The notes below the pieces were generated by a model that saw only the letters and a list, made by a program, of their open reading frames with translations, did not search any database and was not told where the DNA came from. From Pseudoclavibacter caeni (GTDB taxonomy: Bacteria; Actinomycetota; Actinomycetes; Actinomycetales; Microbacteriaceae): a stretch of 64,000 nt of DNA. Within the stretch, counting starts at the first letter, position 1, and every line of letters starts with the position of its first letter. Shown piece after piece: positions 1 through 8,000 of the stretch. Location: NCBI RefSeq assembly GCF_008831125.1, contig NZ_WBKA01000001.1:1-64000 (forward strand). The letters are read 5' to 3'. The translations under genes and the position numbers were made by a program.

Positions 1-198
1 ATGCGCCAGCGGACGCGTCACAGTGTCCCGCGGCACGCCCTCCGCGCCGCACTTTCGGCACCACGGGTCGTCGTCGAGGACACGACACTCCAACACAGCC
101 CGATCAGGCTCGAGCAGCTGCCCAACGACTTGAAGGCCGAGCTCGTCGAGGCGGCAGAACGTGGTCAGGTCAGGGATCGCGAACGTAGGGTGGTGCAT
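1..198 (-). CDS. ISL3-family transposase, N-terminal part
   Basis: The minus-strand frame opens with ATG at 198-196 and is open for 66 codons to the window edge. The translation contains LDELGLQVVGQ, then a zinc-ribbon-like DDDPWCRKCGAEG (CxxC) and RDTVTRPLAH, the N-terminal layout of ISL3 transposases (short N domain, zinc finger, then the DDE core). The DDE core is not in the window. The Shine-Dalgarno candidate GGAAG lies 8 nt before the ATG but is inside a perfect inverted repeat, so translation may be restrained by structure. The long plus-strand frame over the same bases is a shadow. Confidence 0.8.
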   Translation of the reverse strand, partial: MHHPTFAIPDLTTFCRLDELGLQVVGQLLEPDRAVLECRVLDDDPWCRKCGAEGVPRDTVTRPLAH

Positions 199-255
199 GT
201 CGAGGTCTTCCGGCGAATGGGCAGTGTAGGAACTTCCATTCTGGAAGACCTCGAC
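199..255 (-). repeat. 13-bp inverted repeat covering the transposase ribosome binding site
   Basis: GTCGAGGTCTTCC at 199-211 and its exact reverse complement GGAAGACCTCGAC at 243-255 are separated by 31 bp. One arm touches the transposase start codon and contains the only Shine-Dalgarno candidate. A transcript entering from outside the element would fold this hairpin and hide the site, a known way for insertion sequences to avoid impinging transcription; its use here is inference. Confidence 0.55.
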
Positions 256-340
256 CTCTATCTGCGAACCGGCCGGCGCCCCTCGCCTACACCTTCAACT
301 GCGAAGAGCCACATTACTCGGAAACTCTCCTACGCCTTGC

Positions 341-1210
341 TCAATCCATCCTCTTGACAACATCTCCTCCCCCCTGCGGGGCCTCCGTTACAGCCCCTTT
401 CCCAGATTCCTTGAAAATATCTTCTCGAATAAGATTCTGCTGCCGAGGCGACTTGTCGATCTCTTGCGTCACGGCCTCCAAACGTGGTCGAACAGCAATG
501 TGGGCCAGGATCTGCAGCAAGACGAACGCGCTCACGGCCCCTGCCGCCATGACGCCGGACGAGACGACAAGCTGGAAGCGTGCCGCTTCGACTGGAGAGG
601 CTCCGCCGAAGACGGCCCCCACGAATGCTCCCGGCAACGTCACGAGTCCGGCGGTTCGTGCTTGGTCGACCGACGGCATCAGAGCACGGCCGGCTGCAAG
701 GCGCACGAACCGTTTGGCAGCATGTGCCGGACGCGCGCCAAGCGCAAGCCACCCCTCGATCTCATCCCACCCCTCCCCCACCCGGTCGAAAAAGCCACGG
801 CCGGCCAGTGAGGCAATCGTCATTGAGTTTCCCGTCATGATGCCTCCGAAGGCCAACAAATACTCGGGCGTCATCGGCAGCGCACCGGTCGCAAACACCA
901 CCCCGGCAGCAGCCAGCGCACCTGCCGGCACCGCGCCTACGGCAGCTGCCCATTCGCGAGTGCCATGCAGATCCACTCGCTGAGCTGTCGTCCATACCGC
1001 GACCGCGTTCATCACGATGAGCGCGACAACGATCCACCGAACATCGTTGATGATGCCCTGCAGCACCAGCCCCAACGCTGCAAGTTGTGCGGTCGCACGC
1101 AGCACGGCGACAACAGGAGACAGACGCTCGGGCACCCCGAGCACCGAGAGCACGACGACGGCCACACTCACGAGGGCGACGACCGCGAGTGCGGTGGAGA
1201 GCCAGATCAT
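341..1210 (-). CDS. fetB: UPF0014 (FetB/YbbM-type) ABC transporter permease
   Basis: A 289-residue polytopic membrane protein of the UPF0014 family, whose E. coli member FetB works with the ATPase FetA in iron homeostasis and oxidative-stress tolerance. Hydrophobic segments begin at residue 1 and recur through the protein, and the family signature FGGIMTGNSMTIASL is intact near residue 130. The start was taken at 1210 because this ATG overlaps the padR stop by 4 nt; the longer open frame upstream is padR read out of frame. The C-terminal 40 residues are charged and probably cytoplasmic. No FetA ATPase is seen in the window; it may lie beyond the insertion sequence or be encoded elsewhere. The substrate is inferred from the family and the metal-rich neighbourhood. 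Confidence 0.8.
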   Translation of the reverse strand: MIWLSTALAVVALVSVAVVVLSVLGVPERLSPVVAVLRATAQLAALGLVLQGIINDVRWIVVALIVMNAVAVWTTAQRVDLHGTREWAAAVGAVPAGALAAAGVVFATGALPMTPEYLLAFGGIMTGNSMTIASLAGRGFFDRVGEGWDEIEGWLALGARPAHAAKRFVRLAAGRALMPSVDQARTAGLVTLPGAFVGAVFGGASPVEAARFQLVVSSGVMAAGAVSAFVLLQILAHIAVRPRLEAVTQEIDKSPRQQNLIREDIFKESGKGAVTEAPQGGGDVVKRMD

Positions 1211-1578
1211 GCCCGGTGCTCCGACGACCGGCCGCCCGATGCCCGGCCGTCCACAGTCGAGGTCACCGCCCCATCGGCCGTCGACGGCAGCACCTCGCCG
1301 GCGAGCTCGCGCACTGCGCGACGTCCCTCGTCCAGCGCCGCCTCGCCCTTCGGTGTGATGCAGTACAACCTGCGCCGCCGACCGTCGACGACGACGTCCT
1401 CGCCGGCGAGCAGCCCGTCCCGCTCCATCCGGTGCAGGGTCGGGTACATCGTGCCCGGCGACACCCGATAGCCGTGCCGGGCCAACTCGTCGATCATCCA
1501 CTGCCCGTAGACGGCCTGCTCGGCCGCATGATGCAGCACGTGCAGCAGGATGGCCGCGCGCACGAACTCTCCGCTCAT
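1207..1578 (-). CDS. PadR-family transcriptional regulator
   Basis: A 123-residue winged-helix protein of the PadR family. The pattern HGYRVSPGTMYPTLHRMERDG is the recognition helix and wing region typical of these repressors, followed by YCITPKGEAAL. PadR proteins bind small ligands and usually repress their own operon. It overlaps the fetB-like gene by 4 nt (ATGA) and must be co-transcribed with it, so it probably controls that transporter. The start at 1578 (MSGEF) was preferred because a TACGAT box lies 6 nt upstream with no ribosome binding site, giving a leaderless message; 13 further in-frame residues upstream look spurious. An inverted repeat overlaps the promoter. Confidence 0.85.
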   Translation of the reverse strand: MSGEFVRAAILLHVLHHAAEQAVYGQWMIDELARHGYRVSPGTMYPTLHRMERDGLLAGEDVVVDGRRRRLYCITPKGEAALDEGRRAVRELAGEVLPSTADGAVTSTVDGRASGGRSSEHRA

Positions 1579-1583
1579 GCAGG

Positions 1584-1598
1584 TATCGTACACCGATA
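1584..1598. promoter_or_regulatory. Inverted repeat TATCG-N5-CGATA, candidate PadR operator
   Basis: TATCG at 1584-1588 and CGATA at 1594-1598 form a perfect inverted repeat that overlaps the minus-strand -10 box of padR (TACGAT, complement of 1585-1590). A repressor bound here would block the promoter, consistent with PadR autoregulation. It differs from the ATGT-N8-ACAT sites of classical PadR. Confidence 0.5.
1585..1590 (-). promoter_or_regulatory. -10 box (TACGAT) of leaderless padR
   Basis: TACGAT on the minus strand ends 6 nt before the padR ATG, and no Shine-Dalgarno sequence precedes that ATG. Confidence 0.5.
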
Positions 1599-1637
1599 TC
1601 GGGTTACGATTCCGCATGACGCTCCGAAGGTACTGCC

Positions 1638-3597
1638 TCAGTCCGTGCGGCGGGGCTGCCTGCCCGGGATGAGGCGGGCTGAGTTCAGGATGAACGCCGA
1701 CTCGCTGCCGACGTGCAAGATCGCGGCGGCGAGCGGGCCGAGCAGGCCGACGGAGGCGAGCGCGACGCCGAAGGCGTCGACGACGAGCGTCCCGATGAAG
1801 TTGAACAGGATGATGCCCCGTGCGCGCCGCGCCGTGGTCACGACCGAGGCGAGACCGGCGAGGTCGCTGCCGACGAGGACGATGTCGGAACTCTCCCGTG
1901 CGATGTCGGTGCCCGTGGCAACCGAGATGCCGACGTCGGCCGCGGCGAGCGAGGAGGCGTCGTTGACGCCGTCGCCGACCATGGCGACGGTCCGTCCCGC
2001 GGCGCGCTCGCGCGAGATCACGGCCTGCTTCTCGGTGGGCAGCAGGCCGGCGCGGACGTCGTCGATGCCCACGCGGGCTGCGACGTCACGCGCGACGGCC
2101 TCAACGTCCCCCGTGAGCATGACGGTGCGGAGCCCCATCGCCTCCAGTCGTCTCCCGCAGTCCGGAACAGACGGTCGCACACGATCGCTCAGCAGGATGG
2201 TTCCCGCCAGCCGGCCGTCGACGGCGACATGGACCGGGGTCTCCGGCAGTGCCCGCCTCGCCGCCACCTCTCCGGTCGCCTCGTCCGCCCTGCCGGTCGA
2301 TTCGTCCCCGCCCTTCGACGCCTCACTGCCGGTGACCCCCGCGTGCCACGCTGTGCCCACACGCACGTCACGACCCCCGACCCTCGCGGTGACGCCACGC
2401 CCGGGCACGTAGCCCGGCGGGGCGTCCAGCTCTGGCACGCGCACCCCACGCCGGCGGGCAGTGCGGGCGATCGCCTGCCCGAACGGGTGCTCCGAGTCGC
2501 GCTCCGCCGCCGCAGCCATGGCGAGCAGATCGTCATGGGTCCAGCCCGGTTCGGGAAGGATCCGCTGTACGGACGGCGCCCCGACCGTCAGCGTGCCGGT
2601 CTTGTCGAAGAGGACTGTGTCGACGTGTGCGAGCCGTTCCAGATGGGCCGCGTCCTTCAACATAGGCGCCGGCCCGGGCCGCCCGGGCGATCGCGGCGAG
2701 CAGGGCGAGCGGTGTGCCCGCCGCCACGCCGCAGGCCCCGGCGACGATCACGACGGAGATCGTGGCTCGCACGTCGCCCGTGACCACCCAGGTGAGCGCG
2801 GCCGCGGCCAGGGCCACGAGCACCAGCCAGCCCGCCAGACGATCGGCGAGCCTCTGCACCGGCGCCTCCGACTGCTGCGCGGCCCGCACCGCGGCGACGA
2901 TCCGGCCATAGGAAGAGTTGCTGCCGGTGCGCTCGACGGTCAGCTCGAGCCCGCCCGTCAGACTGATCGAGCCAGCCGCGACGGTGTCGCCGGCCGTGAC
3001 CGCCACCGGCACCGGCTCTCCAGTGATGCGCGACACGTCGAGGTCGCTCGCCCCCTCGCGCACCGTGCCATCGACCGGCACGCGTCCCCCCGGGCGGATG
3101 AGGACACGGTCTGCGACCCGCACCTCCTCCAGGGGCGTCTCGACCGGCAGACCATCCCGGATCACGAGAACCGTCTGGGGCAGGAAGGCGAGCAGATCCG
3201 AGAGCGCCGTGCGGCCCCGGTCCATCGAGAGATCCTCGAGCATCTCGGCGGCGATCACGAACGCCGTGATCACGAGCGCGGTGACCCACTCCCCGATCGC
3301 CGCCGCGGCGGCGATCGCGAGCAGCATGGAGAGCTCCATGCTCATCCGGCGATGCCACACGTCCAAAGCCGCCTCTGCCGCGATCGACCAGCAGCCGACC
3401 ACAAGCCCCGCCACGCCCACCACCACGCGCAGCCAGGCAGGCGAGCCCACCGCCGCGAGCACGACGACGGCCAGCGCGCACGCCCCGACAAACCCGATCC
3501 TCGCGAGATCGGCGGGATCGACACGGCGCCACCACGACGCGAACGGCCCCGGCCGAGCCTGCCCAACCACGTCAGGATCGGCCGCCGCTACGCTCAT
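1638..3597 (-). pseudogene. P1B-type heavy-metal ATPase, split by a single-base frameshift
   Basis: Two overlapping frames together make one metal-translocating P-type ATPase of about 650 residues with no N-terminal metal-binding domain. The first (3597 to 2533) carries the N-terminal membrane segments, the actuator TGEP motif and the ion-site helix. The second (from about 2663 to 1638) carries the phosphorylation site DKTGTLT, the HP-type nucleotide domain, MVGDGVNDA and the last membrane pair. The frames meet at an extra base at 2664; removing it restores a continuous ARAGAMLKDAAHLER join that aligns with relatives. The usual CPC of the ion helix reads G-A-C here (VAGACGVAAGTP), a single-cysteine variant, so the transported metal is uncertain. 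The gene overlaps the upstream ArsR-type regulator by 4 nt. It is either a recent pseudogene, a sequencing error or, less likely, a programmed shift. Confidence 0.8.
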
Positions 3598-4046
3598 GCC
3601 TGCTGCTCCCCGGGCCGCTCCCCCGCGGTCTCCTGCCTGCCCACAGCCGCTCGATCCTGCTCGACCCCCGCGCCCGACTCGGCGGTGATCCTGCCGTCAC
3701 CGGCCCGGTGGTGCTCCGGAACACCGCCCAGCACGTGCTGGGCCTGGAACACGGCCTGCGTGACAAGCGCCTTCGCATGCTCGTCGACCAGCCGGTAGTA
3801 GACACGAGTGCCCGCCTGCCGCGTCTCGACGACGCGCCCCCACCGCAGCTTCGCGAGATGCTGAGACACCGAGGCCGGAGAACGCTGCAACGACTCCGCA
3901 AGATCCCCGACCGACCGCTCGCCTCTGGACAGCAGCAGGATGATGCGCAGCCTGGTGGCGTCGGCCAGCAGCGAGAACACCTCCGCTGCGAGGTCCACAT
4001 ACTGACTGTCGACACCGAACGTGCATCTCCGCGTATCTGCATGCAT
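3594..4046 (-). CDS. ArsR/SmtB-family metal sensor (CmtR/KmtR-like)
   Basis: A 150-residue winged-helix repressor. The core FSLLADATRLRIILLLSRGERSV and SPASVSQHLAKLRWGRVV is the ArsR DNA-binding fold, followed by the wing GTRVYYRLVDEHAKALV. It has a cysteine near the N-terminus (RRCTFGVDSQYVD) and a histidine-rich C-terminal stretch (PEHHRAGDG), where sensors of the CmtR/KmtR type bind metals. It overlaps the P1B ATPase by 4 nt and so forms a classical sensor-efflux operon. The start at 4046 (MHADT) was chosen since it lies beside a GCGTAT/ATACGC inverted repeat; 27 more residues are open upstream. The long C-terminal tail after the wing is unusual and of unknown role. Confidence 0.85.
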   Translation of the reverse strand: MHADTRRCTFGVDSQYVDLAAEVFSLLADATRLRIILLLSRGERSVGDLAESLQRSPASVSQHLAKLRWGRVVETRQAGTRVYYRLVDEHAKALVTQAVFQAQHVLGGVPEHHRAGDGRITAESGAGVEQDRAAVGRQETAGERPGEQQA

Positions 4047-4050
4047 ACGC
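4031..4050. promoter_or_regulatory. Inverted repeat GCGTAT-N8-ATACGC, candidate operator
   Basis: GCGTAT at 4031-4036 pairs with ATACGC at 4045-4050 across the start codon of the ArsR-type gene, with TGCATGCA inside. Its position would suit autorepression. It does not match a published ArsR consensus that I can recall, so this is tentative. Confidence 0.35.
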
Positions 4051-4300
4051 AGAGAATAACACCGCTCTGTGCGTGCCCGCCGATTCGGGTACTGGATCCG
4101 AATCCGGCGTGCGACCGGAGCCGACACCGTGCGGGCAGAGCGCCGCGCTACGAAGGCACGGCACCACCGAACGAAGCCAGCCTCACCTCGCTGGCAGGGG
4201 CCGGAGGCCGCAGAGTAGAACGAATCGTGCAGGGTGCGTCATGTCCCCGCTGCCCTCCTGTGCGAGTGCGTTATCTGCGTCAGTCTGGAGGTTCCCGGTC

Positions 4301-5524
4301 GTGCAGGCTTTGAAGACACCTCGAGTCGGTCTCTCCCCATGGCGGATGATCTTCGGACTCGGCTTGGTGAGCCTGGCCACCGACATGGTCGCCGACGGTG
4401 CGAGGTCCGTCAACGGTGCTCTTCTGGCCCAGTTGGGCGCCTCGGCACTCGTCGTCGGCTTGGTCACCGGGGGCGCCGACGCCGCCGCACTCCTGCTCCG
4501 CCTGCTCACCGGGCCATGGGCGGACAGGACGGAACGCTACTGGCGGTTCACGATCATCGGCTACGCACTTACTGCTCTCAGCGTTCCTCTGCTCGCCGTC
4601 GCCCCGTTCGCCGGCAGCGCCGGACTCACGCTCGCGAGCGTGCTCCTCATCGCCGAACGCACAGGGAAAGCGATCAGAAGCCCCGCAAAGACCGTGCTGC
4701 TCGCCGACGCCACGGCAGCCGTCGGGCACGGCACCGGCTTCGGCGTTCACAAGACCCTGGATCAGCTCGGCGCCTTCCTCGGCCCGCTGCTCGTCGCCGC
4801 GGTCGCCGCCATCGAGGGCTCGTACTGGCCAGCCTTCCTCTGGCTCGTCATCCCGGCCGCCGCAGCGATGATCACGCTTCTCCGGATGCGCATGCAGGTT
4901 CCAGACACAGCCGTACTCAGACCGAGGCTCCCAGCAGAGACCCCGCCCCGCGCGACGGATGCAGTGCCGACGGAGAAGACTCGCGCCACCTTCGTCTTGT
5001 TCGCCACGTTCGCCGCCCTCACGACGTTCGGCTTGATCGGGTTCGGCGTCATCACCTTCCACCTCGAGGACGCAGACCTCGTGCCGTCGCCTGCGGTGTC
5101 CCTGGTCTACGGGCTCGCAATGCTCGTCGCCGCGGTCGCCGCCCCGGCCACCGGCCGGATGTACGACCGGCACGGAGTCAGCACGCTGATCATCGTGCCG
5201 GTGCTCACCGCGTTCGTGCCGGCGTCATGCCTGGCCGACGACCTGCCGCTCGTGCTCATCGGGGTCGGTCTCTGGGGTATGGCGACCGGGATACAGGACT
5301 CCACCATCAAGGCCTTCGTGGCAGACCTCGTCGCCCCCACACATCGGGGAGCAGCCTTCGGACGACTCGCCGTGTTCCAAGGGGTGGCAACTCTCGCCAG
5401 CGGTCTGACAGCGGGCGCCCTCTACGAGAACGTCGCACTCCTGACCACCCTCGTCATCATCGCCCAGGTCATCGCATGCGTGCTGCTCGTCCTCGTCCTG
5501 CGGCGCCAGGGTGCACACGAATGA
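4301..5524 (+). CDS. Major facilitator superfamily transporter
   Basis: A 407-residue membrane protein with about twelve hydrophobic segments and a central charged loop (around residues 200-225), the layout of an MFS carrier. The cytoplasmic loop 2-3 motif appears as LLTGPWADRTERYW. It has a second helix pair with MYDRHG, the equivalent of the motif in the second half. GTG at 4301 was preferred as start because GGAGG lies 10 nt upstream and the first membrane helix follows at once; an ATG at 4241 is also open. It stands between the CmtR-like sensor (divergent) and the aldo/keto reductase. The substrate cannot be read from the sequence; a role in metal or metalloid export is suggested only by context. 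Confidence 0.75.
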   Translation: MQALKTPRVGLSPWRMIFGLGLVSLATDMVADGARSVNGALLAQLGASALVVGLVTGGADAAALLLRLLTGPWADRTERYWRFTIIGYALTALSVPLLAVAPFAGSAGLTLASVLLIAERTGKAIRSPAKTVLLADATAAVGHGTGFGVHKTLDQLGAFLGPLLVAAVAAIEGSYWPAFLWLVIPAAAAMITLLRMRMQVPDTAVLRPRLPAETPPRATDAVPTEKTRATFVLFATFAALTTFGLIGFGVITFHLEDADLVPSPAVSLVYGLAMLVAAVAAPATGRMYDRHGVSTLIIVPVLTAFVPASCLADDLPLVLIGVGLWGMATGIQDSTIKAFVADLVAPTHRGAAFGRLAVFQGVATLASGLTAGALYENVALLTTLVIIAQVIACVLLVLVLRRQGAHE

Positions 5525-5715
5525 GGAAGGCGACGATCGGCGCCATGGTCCCGTCTGGACCGGATCCTTGGTGCACTGTCGACGAGAACCCGGCACGGCG
5601 ACGTGCTCGAATGCCACCCTAGGGCGGAACGCGGGTCAGCCGGCCGAGACGCCGGGTGACGAAGGTTACGGAAAGGCGAAGAGATCGCACTGAGAACGAA
5701 GGAGACGACAGCACT

Positions 5716-6588
5716 ATGGCAACACGAGCAGACGTGCCCGATATCACACTGAACAATGGCGTGAAGATGCCGCAGCTCGGACTGGGCGTGTGGCAGGCCC
5801 CCGTCGACGAGGCGGAGGCCGCCGTACGCTTCGCCCTCGCAGACGCCGGCTACCGGCACATCGACACCGCCAGGATCTACGGCAACGAGGAGGGCGTCGG
5901 CCGCGGCATCAAGAACTCCAGCGTGCCCCGCGAGGACATCTTCCTCACCACGAAGCTGTGGAACGCCGACCAGGGCTACGACGCCACCCTGCGCGCCTTC
6001 GACGCGAGCCTGAAGCGACTCGGCACCGATTACGTCGACCTCTATCTCATCCACTGGCCCGTCCCCAGCGCGGGCAAGCTCGTCGACACCTGGAAGGCCC
6101 TCGAGCACATCGCCGGCGAGGGCCGAGCGAAGGCCATCGGCGTCTGCAACAACAAGCCCCACCACCTCCAGCAGATCCTCGACGAGGGCAGCATCGTCCC
6201 TGCCGTCAACCAGATCGAACTGCACCCGCACTTCCCCCAGTACCTGACGCGGGCCTTCGACACATCCCGGGGCATCGCGACCGAGTCCTGGAGCCCACTC
6301 GGCGGCACCTCGAACTCGGGCTGGGGCGACAGCTCCAAGCCCAACACCCTGCTCACCGCCCCAGAGCTGCAGCGGATCGGCGCCAAGTACGGCAAGTCCC
6401 CGGCACAGGTCATGATCCGCTGGCACATCGAGAACGGGCTGATCGTCATCCCCAAGTCCGTCCACGAAGCCCGGATCCGCCAGAACATCGACGTGTTCGA
6501 CTTCCAGCTCACCGGCGAGGACTTCGAGGCCATCGCCGCCCTCGACACCGGTCAGCGCGTCGGCGCCGACCCCGACGAACTCGCATAG
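5716..6588 (+). CDS. Aldo/keto reductase
   Basis: A 290-residue NADPH-dependent oxidoreductase of the AKR (beta/alpha)8 family, which reduces aldehydes and ketones such as 2,5-diketogluconate or methylglyoxal. The catalytic tetrad is visible as D in YRHIDTARIYGNE with the tyrosine four residues on, K in FLTTKLWN and H in LIHWPVP. The cofactor end shows IVIPKSVHEARIRQN. AAGGAG lies 11 nt before the chosen ATG, which starts MATRADVPDITLNNGVKMPQLGLG, the normal family N-terminus. Its 3' end overlaps the 3' end of the opposing FAD oxidoreductase by 37 nt. The natural substrate is unknown. Confidence 0.9.
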   Translation: MATRADVPDITLNNGVKMPQLGLGVWQAPVDEAEAAVRFALADAGYRHIDTARIYGNEEGVGRGIKNSSVPREDIFLTTKLWNADQGYDATLRAFDASLKRLGTDYVDLYLIHWPVPSAGKLVDTWKALEHIAGEGRAKAIGVCNNKPHHLQQILDEGSIVPAVNQIELHPHFPQYLTRAFDTSRGIATESWSPLGGTSNSGWGDSSKPNTLLTAPELQRIGAKYGKSPAQVMIRWHIENGLIVIPKSVHEARIRQNIDVFDFQLTGEDFEAIAALDTGQRVGADPDELA

Positions 6589-7949
6589 CACCACAGCTGT
6601 GCGACGGACTGGATGGCGTCCCACGGTGCGGCGAGCGGCGGCGTGTAGGCGAGGTCGAGATCCGAGAGCTGGGGCAGGGTGAGCCCGGTGAAGATCGCGG
6701 TCGCGAGCACGTCGGTGCGCTTGGCGACCTCGGTTCCGTAGGCGCCGATGAGCTGGCCGCCGAGCAGCCGGCCCGTGGACGCCTCACCGGTGAGCCGGAT
6801 CGAGATCGGATGCGAACCCGGGTAATAGGCCTTGTGGTCGTCGGGCGCGGCGGTCACGGAGCGGGCCGTGAGACCGGCACGAGCCGCCTCTGCCTCCCGC
6901 AGACCGGTGCGGGCGGCGACGAGGTCGAAGACCTTCACGACCTGGGTGCCCACCACGCCCGCGAAGACCGCGTCGCCGCCGACCGCGTTCTCGCCGGCGA
7001 TCCTCCCCTGCTTGTGAGCGGTGGTGCCAAGGGGCAGCCACGTGTCGCCGAGCAGGCGATGCCTGGTCGTGACGCCGTCGCCCGCCGCGAACACGTCAGG
7101 CAGCCCGGTGCGCATGTGGTCGTCCACATCGATGGCGCCCGCGGCCCCCATGCTCGCGCCCGCCCCGGCGAGCAGGCCGGCGTTCGGGCGCACGCCGACA
7201 ACCACGACGACCATGTCTGCCTCGACCCACTGCAGCCCGTCCACGCCGGTGCCCGCGATGGCCAGAGCATCACCGTTCCGCTCGACGGCGTGCACGGCGA
7301 CACCGGTGCGCACGGTCACCCCGTGTCTTTCGAGCTCGCCGTGGACGAGCCGGCCGAGGTCGGCGTCAAGCGTAGGCAGCACTTCGGGGCCGCGCTGCAG
7401 CAGGGTGACGCCGAGCCCGCGCCGGGTGAGCGCCTCGCCCATCTCGAGGCCGATGTACCCGGCACCGATGATCGCAGCCGTCCGCGGCTGGCGCTCGGCG
7501 AGGTCGCGCTGCACCGCATGCATGTCGTCGATCGTGTGCAGCTGGTGCACGCCGTCGGAAGGGCCGAGTGCCTCGGAACCCGTGAGCCCTCCGATGCCCG
7601 CGGTGGCCGGCCGAGCACCCGTGGCGACGACCAGTCGGTCGTAGCCGATGGTCTCGCTGCCCCCGGACGAAGTGGTCACCTCGACCGCGTGGCCCGCAGG
7701 ATCGATGCGGGTCGCACGCGTGCCCAGACGCAAACGCAGCCCGGCGGCCTCGAGGTCGGCGCGGGCGCGATGGGCGAGATCGTGCCAGTCGGCCACATCC
7801 CCCGCGATGTGGTATGGAATACCGCAGATCGAGTAGTTCGGATACTCGTCGGCGACGACGAGGGTCACGTCGGCGTCCGGGTCGAGTTCGCGGGCGCGCA
7901 GGCCGGCCATGATGCCGGCGTCCGAGCCGCCGATGACGAGCAGATGCAT
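6552..7949 (-). CDS. FAD-dependent pyridine nucleotide-disulfide oxidoreductase (CoA-disulfide reductase/NADH oxidase type)
   Basis: A 465-residue flavoprotein. The N-terminal FAD fold reads VIGGSDAGIMAGLRARE, the single redox cysteine sits in NYSICGIPYHIAGDV at about residue 42 as in CoA-disulfide reductases and NADH oxidases, the NAD fold reads IIGAGYIGLEMGEAL, and the second FAD motif is DVFAAGDGV. The C-terminal dimerisation domain follows. It is the last gene of a minus-strand run after the arsenite permease and ArsM, and such oxidoreductases recur in actinobacterial arsenic clusters. Its role there (thiol redox supply, or arsenic redox chemistry) is not established. The 51-nt gap to acr3 indicates one transcript. 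Confidence 0.85.
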   Translation of the reverse strand: MHLLVIGGSDAGIMAGLRARELDPDADVTLVVADEYPNYSICGIPYHIAGDVADWHDLAHRARADLEAAGLRLRLGTRATRIDPAGHAVEVTTSSGGSETIGYDRLVVATGARPATAGIGGLTGSEALGPSDGVHQLHTIDDMHAVQRDLAERQPRTAAIIGAGYIGLEMGEALTRRGLGVTLLQRGPEVLPTLDADLGRLVHGELERHGVTVRTGVAVHAVERNGDALAIAGTGVDGLQWVEADMVVVVVGVRPNAGLLAGAGASMGAAGAIDVDDHMRTGLPDVFAAGDGVTTRHRLLGDTWLPLGTTAHKQGRIAGENAVGGDAVFAGVVGTQVVKVFDLVAARTGLREAEAARAGLTARSVTAAPDDHKAYYPGSHPISIRLTGEASTGRLLGGQLIGAYGTEVAKRTDVLATAIFTGLTLPQLSDLDLAYTPPLAAPWDAIQSVAQLWCYASSSGSAPTR

Positions 7950-8000
7950 GCAGGGATTCCGTTCCGTCCTGGGGTGGACTCCGTCGGTGGTGGGGAGAAT

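Larger units (their letters stand above)
1..310 (-). mobile_element. ISL3-family insertion sequence, one end, cut by the window edge
   Basis: The last 32 bases (279-310) read on the minus strand start GGCTCTTCGC and continue as a terminal repeat of the kind that ends ISL3-family elements. A transposase reading frame starts 112 nt inside this end and runs off the left edge. The element therefore lies at 310 and leftward, with bases 311-318 (ACATTACT) as the candidate 8-bp target duplication. The other end and the second copy of the duplication are outside the window, so these can only be inferred. The element sits 30 nt beyond the stop codon of the fetB-like gene and does not break it. Confidence 0.8.

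Noticed and set aside
1..357. Plus-strand open frame of 118 codons at the left edge
   Set aside because: It is antisense to the ISL3 transposase start and crosses the end of the insertion sequence; the minus-strand reading has clear family motifs.
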